Shown here: positions 7,862-16,353 of the stretch, piece after piece
How the letters are laid out: each line of letters begins with the position of its first letter
How positions within the stretch are numbered: position 1 is the first letter of the stretch
Assembly (NCBI RefSeq): GCF_014640155.1
Contig: NZ_BMGK01000003.1
Coordinates: 1-64,000 of the forward strand
Length of the DNA: 64,000 nucleotides
Source: Planktosalinus lacus
GTDB lineage: Bacteria; Bacteroidota; Bacteroidia; Flavobacteriales; Flavobacteriaceae
Reading direction: 5' to 3'
The notes under the pieces: model-generated
Told to the model about the DNA's origin: nothing
Database searches by the model: none
Seen by the model: only the letters and a program-made list of their open reading frames with translations
Program-made: the position numbers and the translations under genes

Positions 7862-7886
7862 GTTGTCCCCACATAGTCCCCACATT
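7862..7886. repeat. Arm-type direct repeat, right copy
   Basis: Identical in sequence and orientation to 327-351, with two GTCCCCACAT units. It lies between the integrase start and the attR core, 130 bp from the core. Together with the left copy it probably forms the integrase arm sites. The remaining 7887-8015 is AT-rich with no gene. Confidence 0.7.
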
Positions 7887-8015
7887 TTTATTATTTATGC
7901 TAATAAATTATAACTTATTCTAATTATAAGCAAAACATTGTTTCTTTGTTAAGCATTATAAATAAAGGTGTTTGAGGGTGTTTTTAAGGCTTTTGAGAAA
8001 CGTTCTTAATTATTT

Positions 8016-8044
8016 GGGTTCAAGTCCCGCCTCGAGTACTTTAA
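8016..8044 (+). repeat. attR core
   Basis: A 29 bp exact copy of 249-277 (tRNA-Leu 3' end plus flank). It marks the right boundary of the element. No tRNA body precedes it, as expected for the distal copy. Confidence 0.9.
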
Positions 8045-8077
8045 AACCTGTTGACCTTCTGATCAACAGGTTTTTTT
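8045..8077 (+). terminator. Original tRNA-operon terminator displaced by the element
   Basis: AACCTGTTGA (8045-8054) pairs with TCAACAGGTT (8063-8072), followed by seven T residues. It directly follows the attR core, where it would have terminated the tRNA-Leu transcript before insertion. Confidence 0.8.
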
Positions 8078-8148
8078 GGTTTTAATCATAAGAGTTTGAA
8101 ACTATTTTCAAACATTTTACCGATACTTATTAAATTTAGAAATAAAAT

Positions 8149-8892
8149 CTATTTATTTTTAGTAGCATAAAGATCAAACAACAGTAACACCTCATCTTTA
8201 TTTTTTACAGCTCCCCAGCCGGTACTATAAGGCTCAATGCCATAATCACTTTGCAGGAACCTGAATTCACCATTAATATTCACTGCATTTTTTTCAGTGG
8301 TAATAGTAACGGGTAATGCAATTTTGTTGGTGATTCCGTGAAGCGTGAAATCTCCGGTGAGGGTATAATTATCAGTACCTTTTTTTTCCAGTTTGTTACT
8401 GCTGAACCGGATCATCGGATACTTTTCCACGTGCAATTGTTCGCTGCCTTTCATCGTTTTATTAATTTCCTTACGTTCATCTTCCTGAAGGCTGCTGAGG
8501 TTATATTTTTCCCGGTCTTTTTCGCTGTCTGCGACAAGCGACTCTGAAGGAACTTTAATCAGCATTTCAAAAAGCTCCGGACGTTCTTTTTTAAAGACCA
8601 CCTTACCGGAAACATCACCGGCACGCACCACATGGTCGTGGGCAAATGCAGAGGCAATCCCGTCCTTATAAAGACGTACGATCAGTTCACTGTTCTTCTG
8701 GCTGATAGTAAAAGTGGAATCTTCCAGTGCTGAGGTCGCATTTTTATTCAAACCTTTAACTTTTTTGTGAGAAGTTTTGGTTATCTTAGTCTGGGAACTC
8801 TTCAAAATGCCGTTTTCCCCAAAGGCAAAAAAGCCTACTGCCAACAGACCAATAGAGATAAGAGCGATTATTATGCGATTTAAAAGGGTCAT
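8149..8892 (-). CDS. YceI family protein
   Basis: A 247-residue protein with an N-terminal membrane anchor or signal (residues 5-25, IIIALISIGLLAVGFFAF), a polar linker, then a YceI-like lipocalin-fold domain. Hallmarks are AFAHDHVVRAGDVSG, IRFSSNKLEKKG, LTGDFTLHGITN and the closing GAVKNKDEVLLLFDLYA. YceI proteins bind polyisoprenoid or amphiphilic ligands in the periplasm; many in this phylum have no defined role. It is transcribed alone toward the element boundary, with an upstream gap of about 260 bp holding no other gene. Confidence 0.85.
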   Translation of the reverse strand: MTLLNRIIIALISIGLLAVGFFAFGENGILKSSQTKITKTSHKKVKGLNKNATSALEDSTFTISQKNSELIVRLYKDGIASAFAHDHVVRAGDVSGKVVFKKERPELFEMLIKVPSESLVADSEKDREKYNLSSLQEDERKEINKTMKGSEQLHVEKYPMIRFSSNKLEKKGTDNYTLTGDFTLHGITNKIALPVTITTEKNAVNINGEFRFLQSDYGIEPYSTGWGAVKNKDEVLLLFDLYATKNK

Positions 8893-9155
8893 AAATGAGG
8901 AGGTTTATAGATTAATCCGTTGGAAATTCTACGGATGTTTGATAATATAAGCCTTATATAATTATATTTCAAAACTTTATCTTATGTTTAACCGTTGTCT
9001 TTATTAGAGGTATCTAGGGTAGCAGAAACTATTAGATAAAAATGGTAGTTGGAATTAGTTCGTTCAAAGGTACTCTTACTTCCGTTTTTTAAAGAGAAGA
9101 ATAAAAAAAGGTCAATTCCTAAAGCCAAAAAAACATAGCAATAAAAAGCTGGAGT

Positions 9156-9644
9156 TTATATCTCGTCGCTAAACATTTTTTTAATTTCTTCATTGGCCTC
9201 TTCATCTAAAGTAGAGCTTGTTTTTCTTCTGCTTAATCTATGTGAAATAAAAGCTAAAAAGAAAATAATTGGCAAAATAAAAGGTAGTGCATCCCAAAAA
9301 TCATATTCGTCCATATACATTACCTTATAGCTAATCACACCGGAAAGTTGAAAAAGAAACATTGTAAAAGGAACTAAAATGGCATAACGCCACCATTTGT
9401 TGGAGGTTAAAAACCATAAGCCGGTTAAAATCACAAAAGTGATTTTTGTAAATAATGCGTGCATATAATTTTGCACATTGCTAAAAGCGCCTGCTTCTAA
9501 TGTACCAATAAATGTATCCCAACTTGTTTGATCGGCAGGAGCATACTTATAGATATAAAATAAAAAGGGCGTAGAAATCAAAATAATTGAAATTACGCCA
9601 CCTTTTAGTAATTCTTTATTCCTATCCGTTTGGCGGTATTTCAT
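9156..9644 (-). CDS. Unknown integral membrane protein
   Basis: A protein of about 162 residues with four hydrophobic segments (starting near GGVISIILISTPFLFYIY, ITFVILTGLWFL, YAILVPFTMFLFQLSGV, LPFILPIIFFLAFIS) and a charged C-terminal tail. I do not recognise the family. I chose the ATG at 9644 (MKYRQTDRN); an in-frame ATG at 9671 gives nine more residues. The start overlaps the end of the small lipoprotein gene 9622-9744 by 23 bp in another frame, which indicates translational coupling. Confidence 0.65.
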   Translation of the reverse strand: MKYRQTDRNKELLKGGVISIILISTPFLFYIYKYAPADQTSWDTFIGTLEAGAFSNVQNYMHALFTKITFVILTGLWFLTSNKWWRYAILVPFTMFLFQLSGVISYKVMYMDEYDFWDALPFILPIIFFLAFISHRLSRRKTSSTLDEEANEEIKKMFSDEI

Positions 9645-9744
9645 ATTTCGCTTTGTCAAGGTTTTGTTCATCTGTTCCAATAGATTCGGGGGTGCAACTT
9701 GCAGCTATAGCAAGAATGCCTAAAATAAACATTAATTTTTTCAT
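9622..9744 (-). CDS. Very small lipoprotein (40 residues)
   Basis: The frame encodes MKKLMFILGILAIAASC, a typical signal peptide with lipobox AASC, followed by only 23 residues (TPESIGTDEQ... ending EIPPNG) and a TAG stop. After processing this leaves a 24-residue lipid-anchored peptide. It overlaps the start of the downstream membrane protein gene. The lipobox, the absence of any other start nearby and the overlap support it as a real gene. No function is known to me. Confidence 0.65.
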   Translation of the reverse strand: MKKLMFILGILAIAASCTPESIGTDEQNLDKAKYEIPPNG

Positions 9745-9856
9745 GAGAGTAATTTTTAAGTTAGAATTAAACGCCAATAAACGATAAAAAACGCATTTGA
9801 ACGATATTATATGTCAAAAAATGTCAACATGTTATCAACAATGTTAAAATTAGGCA

Positions 9857-9882
9857 TAAAAAAACTCCCATTTAGGGAGTTT
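9857..9882 (-). terminator. Terminator of the acidic lipoprotein gene
   Basis: AAACTCCC (9862-9869) and GGGAGTTT (9875-9882) form a perfect 8 bp stem. On the minus strand it is followed by a T run. It lies 24 bp beyond the stop of the gene at 9906-10190. Confidence 0.75.
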
Positions 9883-9905
9883 CATTCTAAAAAGGTAGCC
9901 TTTGG

Positions 9906-10190
9906 TTATTGAGCGGCTTCCTTCATTGATTCTTTAGCGCTTTGAGCAGCTTTTTCTACTTCTTCACTTGAATCGTCAATAGCATCTTCTACAGAATCTG
10001 CAGCATCATCCATTGCTTCTCCTGCTTCTTCAGCAGCATCTTCAAGGGCTTCTTCAGTGTCTTCTGCAGCTTCTTCCACAGATTCAACCGCATCTTCCAT
10101 GGAGTCTTCAGTTTTCTTTTCAGTGTCTCTGCAGGAAGTAATTGCTAAAGTGAAAAGAAGTACAAAAATACTTAGAAATATTTTTTTCAT
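9906..10190 (-). CDS. Acidic low-complexity lipoprotein
   Basis: A 94-residue protein with signal peptide and lipobox (ITSC, residues 18-21). The mature part is almost entirely Glu/Asp/Ala with a helical repeat of about 7-11 residues (EAAEDTEEALEDAAEEAGEA), predicted to form an extended acidic coiled coil on the cell surface or in the periplasm. No enzymatic motif. A smaller lipoprotein of similar style is at 11145-11366. Function unknown; a stress or envelope-spacer role is only conceivable. Confidence 0.75.
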   Translation of the reverse strand: MKKIFLSIFVLLFTLAITSCRDTEKKTEDSMEDAVESVEEAAEDTEEALEDAAEEAGEAMDDAADSVEDAIDDSSEEVEKAAQSAKESMKEAAQ

Positions 10191-10344
10191 TTTTTAAAAG
10201 TTTTAATGGTTATTAATACACAAAGTTATTATAAATTTTGAAAATTTTAACAAATGGACTTAGAATTTTTAAATAATAAATCTCCATTTATATATGGATA
10301 TATTCCAAATTATTTTGTATGTTTAAGCTCTTTTTATATAAACT

Positions 10345-11109
10345 ATGGACACTAAATTATCTATTGAAGCCATTCGCTTTAAGCAAATCAGAGAGGAGTT
10401 TCGCTATACCCAGCAAAAATTTGCCAAGTTACTTCATATTCCTTCAACCACAGCAGACATTGAAAGAGGAAAAACAAAAATTTCAGGACAAGTGGTATTG
10501 GGCTTAATGAAGCATTTTCAAATTAATCCGTTGTGGTTGTATGGTGAAACTAAAGAAAAGTATCTAGAAAACAGAAATCCATCCATTCATCCAAAAGTGA
10601 TTACACTCAATTCTCAAGATACTGATAATATACTTATGGTGAATGAAAAGGCTGCGGCAGGCTATCCTCACAATTTACAAGATCCACAATGGTATGAACG
10701 GCTACCTGCTTTTGACTTGCCTTTGCCACAGTTTAGAAATGCGACTTACAGGGGTTTTCAAGTGGAAGGAGACAGTATGTTACCCTCAATCAAACCGGGT
10801 GACTGGGTAATTGGGAAAGCCATAGCTTCTTTCGAAGAAATCATTAATGAGCGCGTTTATGTAATTGTATTACATGACTCTGTTTTGGTAAAGAAATTAC
10901 AATATCAACCCTACAAAAGAAAAGTGAAGCTAATTTCATTCAACGATGGCTATTTGCCTGTCGAAATTGATTATAGAGATGTTCAGGAATTGTGGCTGGT
11001 AAATAGCAAACTCACATTTGGAGTAGATGAACCCGAAGAAAGTAGTTTGTTAAAAGAATTGAGAGAATCTATGAGTGAATTGAAAAGTCAGTTAAAAAAA
11101 ATAAACTAA
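10345..11109 (+). CDS. LexA-like XRE/S24 transcriptional regulator
   Basis: A 254-residue protein. An N-terminal XRE-type HTH (about residues 10-65, TQQKFAKLLHIPSTTADIERG) is followed by a linker and a peptidase S24 domain (about 95-215). The catalytic serine is S144 in GDSMLPSIKPGD and the lysine is K183 or K184 in VLVKKLQ. The sequence AAAG (103-106) provides an Ala-Gly pair where LexA/CI proteins self-cleave. The C-terminal 25 residues are coiled-coil-like. It probably represses genes that are released by DNA damage or another signal. It stands alone on the plus strand between two small lipoprotein genes. Confidence 0.85.
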   Translation: MDTKLSIEAIRFKQIREEFRYTQQKFAKLLHIPSTTADIERGKTKISGQVVLGLMKHFQINPLWLYGETKEKYLENRNPSIHPKVITLNSQDTDNILMVNEKAAAGYPHNLQDPQWYERLPAFDLPLPQFRNATYRGFQVEGDSMLPSIKPGDWVIGKAIASFEEIINERVYVIVLHDSVLVKKLQYQPYKRKVKLISFNDGYLPVEIDYRDVQELWLVNSKLTFGVDEPEESSLLKELRESMSELKSQLKKIN

Positions 11110-11134
11110 TGCATGTTTTAATGCATTAGTTTAT
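11101..11134. terminator. Perfect 14 bp inverted repeat between convergent genes
   Basis: ATAAACTAATGCAT (11101-11114) and ATGCATTAGTTTAT (11121-11134) are perfect reverse complements with a 6 bp loop. The left arm includes the stop codon of the S24 regulator. It is AT-rich with no strong T run, so it may be a weak bidirectional terminator. Confidence 0.5.
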
Positions 11135-11144
11135 CCATGTTTAA

Positions 11145-11366
11145 TTAATTATCGTCACCTATTTTATCAATAGCTTTATCGATTTCTTCATTCACTTCGC
11201 TATCAACTTTTTCGCCGGCGCGTTCAATAGCACCTTTTGATTCGTTTGTTTCAACCCTAACTTCTTTTGTTACTTCTTTGGTTTCGGTTTTTGTTTCACG
11301 ACATGAAACAAAAACGATACTTGCTGAAAACAGTACAGCAATCATTAAAATTAATTTTTTCATCAT
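11145..11366 (-). CDS. Small lipoprotein
   Basis: A 73-residue protein with signal peptide and lipobox FVSC (about residues 19-22), then a charged helical tail (TKTETKEVTKEVRVETNE, then GAIERAGEKVDSEVNEEIDKAID). No family recognised. It resembles in style the acidic lipoprotein at 9906-10190, and both flank the S24 regulator. There are two adjacent Met codons at the start; either may be used. Confidence 0.65.
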   Translation of the reverse strand: MMKKLILMIAVLFSASIVFVSCRETKTETKEVTKEVRVETNESKGAIERAGEKVDSEVNEEIDKAIDKIGDDN

Positions 11367-11443
11367 TTTTAGATTAAGTGTTTATGTGTGCAAGGTATTA
11401 CTAAAATACCGATAAAGAAAGTTTTCAGTATCAATTGGCTTTC

Positions 11444-12673
11444 TTATAAACTAATGTTTTGAACAATAATTTTTGTTGCCCCGGTATTATTTTGAACAAA
11501 ATGCCCGCAAATCATACCTGTTTTTTCGCGAAAGCCTTTGTTGAATATGAGTTTATTTAAAATTGCTTGTAGCTCCTCTTTGTTTGCTACAGAGAAGAGT
11601 CCTGCACGGCTTTGCATAGCTCTGGCTTCAGGGAAGTTGTCATGATTTTTTCCAATAATCACAGGCACACCAAAGGTGGCAGCTTCCAGGATATTATGCA
11701 GTCCGGTAGTTCCCATACCACCACCCACATAAGCGATATCGGCATAGCTGTAAGCTTTTTTTAAATGGCCAATAGTGTCAAGGATAAAAACTTTATATTC
11801 TGAAAGGTTTTTACCTTCCATGTTTGAAAACCTAAGGCTTTTTTGTTGCAATTTTTTTTCAAACGCTTCAATTTGTTCTTCTTTCAGGTTATGTGGGGCA
11901 ATTACAAATTTGACATGCTCAAAAGTGTTGATGGCATCTTCCAAAACTGCTTCGTCTTCAGGCCAGGTACTTCCTGCAACAACACAAAGTGCATTGTTTT
12001 TAAATTGCTCTAAAAAATCAAGAGTATTATTTTCTTCAATTTGTTTGGAAACACGGTCATATCGTGTGTCACCACTTACAGTAACTTGTGAAATGGAAAT
12101 AGATTCTAGAAGTTGTTTTGATTTTTGATCTTGAACAAATATATGAGTAAAAGTACCTAACACTTTTCGCATCCAGAAGCCATAGGGTTTAAAAAAGACT
12201 TGTTTTTTACGGAATAGAGCAGAAATTAGATAAGTAGGTATATTTCGGTTTTGTAACTCCATTAAATAGTTGGGCCAGAATTCATATTTTACAAACAGGA
12301 CCATTTCAGGTTTAACCAGGTTGAGGAACTTTATAACATTGGCTTTTGTATCTAAAGGTAGATACACAGTTACATCACCAATGGAGGTACTCTTTTTATT
12401 CTCGTAGCCTGAGGGCGAAAAAAAAGTCACCAGCAATGTATGATTGGGATAGTCTTTTTTTACTGCTTCCATTACAGGAAGCCCTTGTTCATATTCTCCT
12501 AAAGAAGCACAGTGAAACCAAATGGTTTTATCAGTCTCTGAAAGTGTTGCTTCCAGAGTTTGAAATACGTTTTTTCTTCCTTCTACAAAGTGTTTCATTT
12601 TACCTGAAAACAAAGTGCTTACTGGCAAAATGGCTTCAAAAAATGTCGTCAATGTGGAATACAAAAACTGCAT
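11444..12673 (-). CDS. waaA: 3-deoxy-D-manno-octulosonic acid transferase
   Basis: A 409-residue GT30-family transferase that adds Kdo to lipid A precursor at the inner face of the cytoplasmic membrane. The N-terminal domain has FHCASLGEYEQGLPV. The C-terminal domain has the CMP-Kdo-binding region GGMGTTGLHNILEAATFGVPV and a preceding YADIAYVGG. Length is close to the family norm. It is divergent from the DegT aminotransferase gene, with a candidate plus-strand promoter in between, and fits with the sugar-related genes that follow (galE). Confidence 0.92.
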   Translation of the reverse strand: MQFLYSTLTTFFEAILPVSTLFSGKMKHFVEGRKNVFQTLEATLSETDKTIWFHCASLGEYEQGLPVMEAVKKDYPNHTLLVTFFSPSGYENKKSTSIGDVTVYLPLDTKANVIKFLNLVKPEMVLFVKYEFWPNYLMELQNRNIPTYLISALFRKKQVFFKPYGFWMRKVLGTFTHIFVQDQKSKQLLESISISQVTVSGDTRYDRVSKQIEENNTLDFLEQFKNNALCVVAGSTWPEDEAVLEDAINTFEHVKFVIAPHNLKEEQIEAFEKKLQQKSLRFSNMEGKNLSEYKVFILDTIGHLKKAYSYADIAYVGGGMGTTGLHNILEAATFGVPVIIGKNHDNFPEARAMQSRAGLFSVANKEELQAILNKLIFNKGFREKTGMICGHFVQNNTGATKIIVQNISL

Positions 12674-12716
12674 AAGTTAAATTCAAATGCTAAAATACGC
12701 TACTTTATAGAATTAC

Positions 12717-12748
12717 ATTGTTTCTCGCTGTGAAATTTCCTATTTTTG
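12717..12748 (+). promoter_or_regulatory. Promoter of the DegT aminotransferase gene
   Basis: ATTG (12717-12720), a 20 bp spacer and TATTTTTG (12741-12748) match the Bacteroidota -33/-7 consensus (TTTG, TAnnTTTG). Transcription would start near 12755, which rules out the in-frame TTG at 12746 and supports the ATG at 12773. Confidence 0.6.
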
Positions 12749-12772
12749 TTGTCCTACCTTTATTTACAATTT

Positions 12773-13939
12773 ATGAAGAAAATTCAAATGGTTGACCTCA
12801 AAGGTCAATATCAAGACATCAAAGAACAGGTGAATCAATCCATATCTGAAGTACTTGAAAATACTGCATTTGTCAATGGTCCTGAGGTACATAACTTTCA
12901 GAAAGAATTGGAAGACTATCTGGGAGTGAAGCATGTGATTCCATGTGCCAACGGAACAGATGCCTTGCAAATAGCAATGATGGGGTTAGGGTTACAACCC
13001 GGTGATGAAGTGATTACTGCCGATTTTACATTTGCAGCAACTGTAGAGGTGATTGCCTTATTGCAATTAACACCGGTACTGGTGGATGTGTACCCCGACA
13101 CGTTCAACATCGATATCGAAGCTATTGAAAAGGCCATTACACCTAAAACTAAGGCCATTGTTCCTGTACATTTATTTGGACAATGTGCTAATATGGACGC
13201 AATCATGGCAGTGGCCGAAAAACACAATCTTTATGTGATTGAAGACAATGCACAAGCCATTGGAGCAAATTATACTTTTGCAAATGGCAGTAAAAAGAAA
13301 GCCGGAACAATTGGTCACGTGGGTGCTACTTCATTTTTCCCTTCTAAAAATTTAGGTTGTTATGGAGATGGGGGCGCAATTTTCACCAATGATGATGACA
13401 TGGCACATACCCTTCGCGGAATAGTTAACCACGGTATGTATGAGCGTTACTACCACGATGTAGTGGGTGTAAATTCTCGTCTGGATTCTATTCAGGCAGC
13501 AGTGTTGAGAGCTAAATTACCCAAACTGAATGCTTACAACAAAGCCCGTCAGGAAGCCGCAAGAAAATATACTGCAGCTTTGAAAGACCATCCGGCCATT
13601 GTAACCCCGGTTACGGTAACAAACGTAGACTGTAACAAAACCAATGGTATTTGTGATACGTGTGACTGTCATGTGTTTCACCAATATACCTTGAAAATCA
13701 CCAATGGAAAACGGGATGCACTTGCAAAGCATTTACAAGAAATGGGAGTTCCACACGGCATCTATTATCCTATACCACTGCACAGTCAAAAGGCCTATAA
13801 GGACAGCCGCTATAACGAAGCCGATTTCCCGGTGACCAATCAGTTGGTAAAGGAGGTTATAGCTCTGCCAATGCACACAGAACTGGAAGATGATCAGATT
13901 GAGTTTATTACAAATAAGATTTTAGAATTTTTAAGGTAA
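12773..13939 (+). CDS. DegT/DnrJ/EryC1/StrS family aminotransferase
   Basis: A 388-residue PLP-dependent sugar aminotransferase. Fold motifs include a substrate/cofactor region CANGTDALQIAMMGLGLQPG, a VIEDNAQAIGA segment with the PLP-contacting Asp, and SFFPSKNLGCYGDGG, whose Lys would form the Schiff base. Such enzymes aminate nucleotide-linked keto-sugars for surface polysaccharide or LPS. A Cys-rich stretch around residues 284-302 (CNKTNGICDTCDC) is inserted before the C-terminal part and is less usual. The start at ATG 12773 follows from the promoter position. The neighbours waaA and galE agree with an envelope-glycan role. Confidence 0.88.
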   Translation: MKKIQMVDLKGQYQDIKEQVNQSISEVLENTAFVNGPEVHNFQKELEDYLGVKHVIPCANGTDALQIAMMGLGLQPGDEVITADFTFAATVEVIALLQLTPVLVDVYPDTFNIDIEAIEKAITPKTKAIVPVHLFGQCANMDAIMAVAEKHNLYVIEDNAQAIGANYTFANGSKKKAGTIGHVGATSFFPSKNLGCYGDGGAIFTNDDDMAHTLRGIVNHGMYERYYHDVVGVNSRLDSIQAAVLRAKLPKLNAYNKARQEAARKYTAALKDHPAIVTPVTVTNVDCNKTNGICDTCDCHVFHQYTLKITNGKRDALAKHLQEMGVPHGIYYPIPLHSQKAYKDSRYNEADFPVTNQLVKEVIALPMHTELEDDQIEFITNKILEFLR

Positions 13940-14041
13940 TAGAAAAACTTAAGTTTCGTGAATATTAGTCTCATAAATTTTAGCTATAATAAAGTTTAAA
14001 CAATTAAAGAACGACACTTCGGCATACTCGAGGTTATAAAT

Positions 14042-15070
14042 ATGAAAATATTAGTTACTGGAGGTTTGGGATATATTGGGTCACACACGGCCGTTGCTTT
14101 GCAACAAGCAGGTTTTGAAGTGTTGATTGTTGATAACATGTCCAATTCATCGATTGATGTGTTGGAGGGTATTGCAACGATTACAGGGGTTACTCCTCAA
14201 TTCAAATATCTTGACTTACGGGATAAAGAAGAAGTACACCACTATTTTAAAACCCATAGGGACATAGATGGAATCATTCATTTTGCAGCCTCCAAAGCAG
14301 TAGGTGAAAGTGTGGAAAAGCCCTTGTTATATTATGAAAACAATCTAAGTACACTAGTTTATTTGCTGCAGGAGTGTACCAAGTATGACATTCACAATTT
14401 TATTTTTAGTTCGTCCTGTACCGTTTATGGTGAGCCAGACAGCTTGCCAATAACCGAAGATGCCCCGGTGAAGAAAGCCACTTCCCCTTATGGTAACACC
14501 AAGCAAATCAGTGAGGAAATTATATTTGATACAACACAGGTATCAGATATAAAAGCTATTGCCTTGCGATATTTTAACCCCATTGGAGCACATGAATCTG
14601 CTGAAATAGGAGAGTTGCCCCTGGGTGTTCCTCAAAATTTAGTACCGTTTATTACACAAACAGCTATTGGATTAAGAGATCAACTTTCTGTTTTTGGTAA
14701 TGACTATTCCACACCTGATGGCACTTGTATACGCGATTACATTCATGTGATGGATTTGGCCGAAGCCCATGTAGTTGCCCTGCAACGCCTGTTGGAAAAG
14801 AAAAACCAGGTGGCCTTTGAAGTATTCAACGTGGGAACGGGTAAAGGTTCCTCAGTGTTGGAAGTAATACAGGCATTTGAAAAAGTAAGTAAAAAGCCCC
14901 TTAACTATAAAGTGGTTGACCGTCGTCCCGGAGATGTCATAGCCGTTTATGCTGATACTTCCAAAGCCAATTCTGATTTGGGATGGGAAGCTCAACGCGA
15001 TTTGGAAGAAGCCTTGCGCTCAGCCTGGCAGTGGGAACAGAAGGTAAGAGCCAATAAGAAAGAAAACTAA
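14042..15070 (+). CDS. galE: UDP-glucose 4-epimerase
   Basis: A 342-residue short-chain dehydrogenase/reductase. VTGGLGYIGSHTAVAL (residues 5-20) is the NAD-binding GxxGxxG motif, SSSCTVYG carries the catalytic Ser/Thr region, and YGNTK gives the catalytic Tyr-x3-Lys. ALRYFNPIGAH and YIHVMDLAEAHVVAL are GalE hallmarks. It interconverts UDP-glucose and UDP-galactose for surface polysaccharides. It is convergent with rodA, 26 bp apart. Confidence 0.94.
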   Translation: MKILVTGGLGYIGSHTAVALQQAGFEVLIVDNMSNSSIDVLEGIATITGVTPQFKYLDLRDKEEVHHYFKTHRDIDGIIHFAASKAVGESVEKPLLYYENNLSTLVYLLQECTKYDIHNFIFSSSCTVYGEPDSLPITEDAPVKKATSPYGNTKQISEEIIFDTTQVSDIKAIALRYFNPIGAHESAEIGELPLGVPQNLVPFITQTAIGLRDQLSVFGNDYSTPDGTCIRDYIHVMDLAEAHVVALQRLLEKKNQVAFEVFNVGTGKGSSVLEVIQAFEKVSKKPLNYKVVDRRPGDVIAVYADTSKANSDLGWEAQRDLEEALRSAWQWEQKVRANKKEN

Positions 15071-15096
15071 AATTTATTTAACCTTCTTTAATAAAT

Positions 15097-16353
15097 TTAA
15101 CCGTGAATATGCTTTTGGCTGTCAAGTCTCAAGAAAATAAAAATCAACACGGTAAATCCCCAAAGAGCAGATCCACCATAACTCAAAAATGGCAAAGGAA
15201 TTCCCACAGTGGGGAACAAACCAATCACCATACTAATGTTTACAAAAAAATGAACAAACAAGATGGCTGCTACACTATAGCCATACACCCTGTTAAATGT
15301 AGAATGTTGTTTTTCTGCAAGGTAAAGCAGTCTGATGATTAAAAAGACAAACAGCAAAACCACTAAAAAACTGCCCGCAAAACCCCATTCTTCTCCAACG
15401 GTACTAAATATATAATCTGTGTGTTGCTCGGGCACAAAATTACCTTTGGTTTGTGTGCCCTGTGTCCAGCCCTTTCCAAACCAGCCTCCGCTTCCAATTG
15501 CAATTTCACTCTGATTGGTATTGTAACCCACACCTTTAATATCTATTTCTTTTCCTAAAACAATATTAAAACGATCGCGGTGATGTTGTTTAAACACTTT
15601 ATCAAAAACAAAATCCACAGACAGCGAAAAACCAATACAAGCCAAACTAATTAACACATATTTCAATACTGAAGGGCGCCTTTTACGGTTTTTTAGAAAA
15701 AGGGTAAAAACAATTAAAATCACAGCAGCAATCACCAGTGGTGGATCAAATGCCAGGGTGAGTACAAACAAAAATGCTGCAAAAAACCCAAGCAGTAAAT
15801 AGGCCCCGTGCATTCCCTCTCTATACATCGGAAAAATAAAAGCAAAATAAATCAATGCACTTCCGGGGTCGGGTTGCATTAAAATTAAAACAATGGGTAT
15901 CAACAGTATCAAAAAAGCCTTTAATTGGTCTTTAAACTCTTTGATGTTGGTCTGCATATCGCTTAGATATTTAGCCATTGCCAATGCAGTGGCAGCTTTT
16001 ACAAACTCAGCCGGTTGTAAGCTCATCCCACCAAAAGCATACCAAGCCCTTTGACCGGCAATGGTGCTGCCAAAAACAAACAGTCCCACTAATGATACTA
16101 TTGCAAGTATATAAATAACACTTGAAAAGCGTTCATAAAACTTTGAATCTACTCCCAATATAAATAAGATCAACACCACACTTAAGCCAATCCATACCAG
16201 TTGTTTGCTGTGAATGTTTTGAAAATCAAAAAACACAGTGGCTGTTTCTGGAAGTGAAGCCGAATAGATATTAAACCAACCAATAACCACCAAAGCAAAA
16301 TACAGCAAGATGGTTGTCCAATCAAATTTTCCTATACCTGTTGTTCCTTGCAT
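15097..16353 (-). CDS. rodA: Peptidoglycan polymerase RodA
   Basis: A 418-residue SEDS-family protein with about ten membrane segments. Conserved points are the region around LQPAEFVKAATALAMAKYLSD, MQPDPGSALIYFAF, GSGGWFGKGWTQGTQTKGNFVPEQHTDYIF and FLSYGGSALW near the C-terminus. It is the glycosyltransferase of the elongation machinery and works with PBP2. Its start codon directly abuts the PBP2 stop, so the two are translationally coupled. It is the last gene of the mre operon. Confidence 0.95.
   Translation of the reverse strand: MQGTTGIGKFDWTTILLYFALVVIGWFNIYSASLPETATVFFDFQNIHSKQLVWIGLSVVLILFILGVDSKFYERFSSVIYILAIVSLVGLFVFGSTIAGQRAWYAFGGMSLQPAEFVKAATALAMAKYLSDMQTNIKEFKDQLKAFLILLIPIVLILMQPDPGSALIYFAFIFPMYREGMHGAYLLLGFFAAFLFVLTLAFDPPLVIAAVILIVFTLFLKNRKRRPSVLKYVLISLACIGFSLSVDFVFDKVFKQHHRDRFNIVLGKEIDIKGVGYNTNQSEIAIGSGGWFGKGWTQGTQTKGNFVPEQHTDYIFSTVGEEWGFAGSFLVVLLFVFLIIRLLYLAEKQHSTFNRVYGYSVAAILFVHFFVNISMVIGLFPTVGIPLPFLSYGGSALWGFTVLIFIFLRLDSQKHIHG

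Larger units (their letters stand above)
249..8044. mobile_element. Integrated element in tRNA-Leu, phage-satellite-like or remnant prophage
   Basis: About 7.8 kb lies between two 29 bp direct repeats derived from the tRNA-Leu 3' end. All nine genes inside are on the minus strand: a short HTH paralogue, tape measure, unknown, HNH nuclease, replication-initiator-like HTH protein, excisionase-like HTH protein, two unknowns and a tyrosine integrase next to attR. A 25 bp repeat occurs just inside each end (327-351, 7862-7886). No capsid, portal, terminase, relaxase or conjugation gene is visible. Phage-type genes without structural head genes fit either a satellite that depends on a helper phage or a deleted prophage. 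The boundaries are well supported; the class of element is inferred. Confidence 0.88.

Noticed and set aside
12746-12772. TTG start of the DegT aminotransferase
   Set aside because: It overlaps the -7 box of the likely promoter; ATG 12773 follows the expected transcription start.
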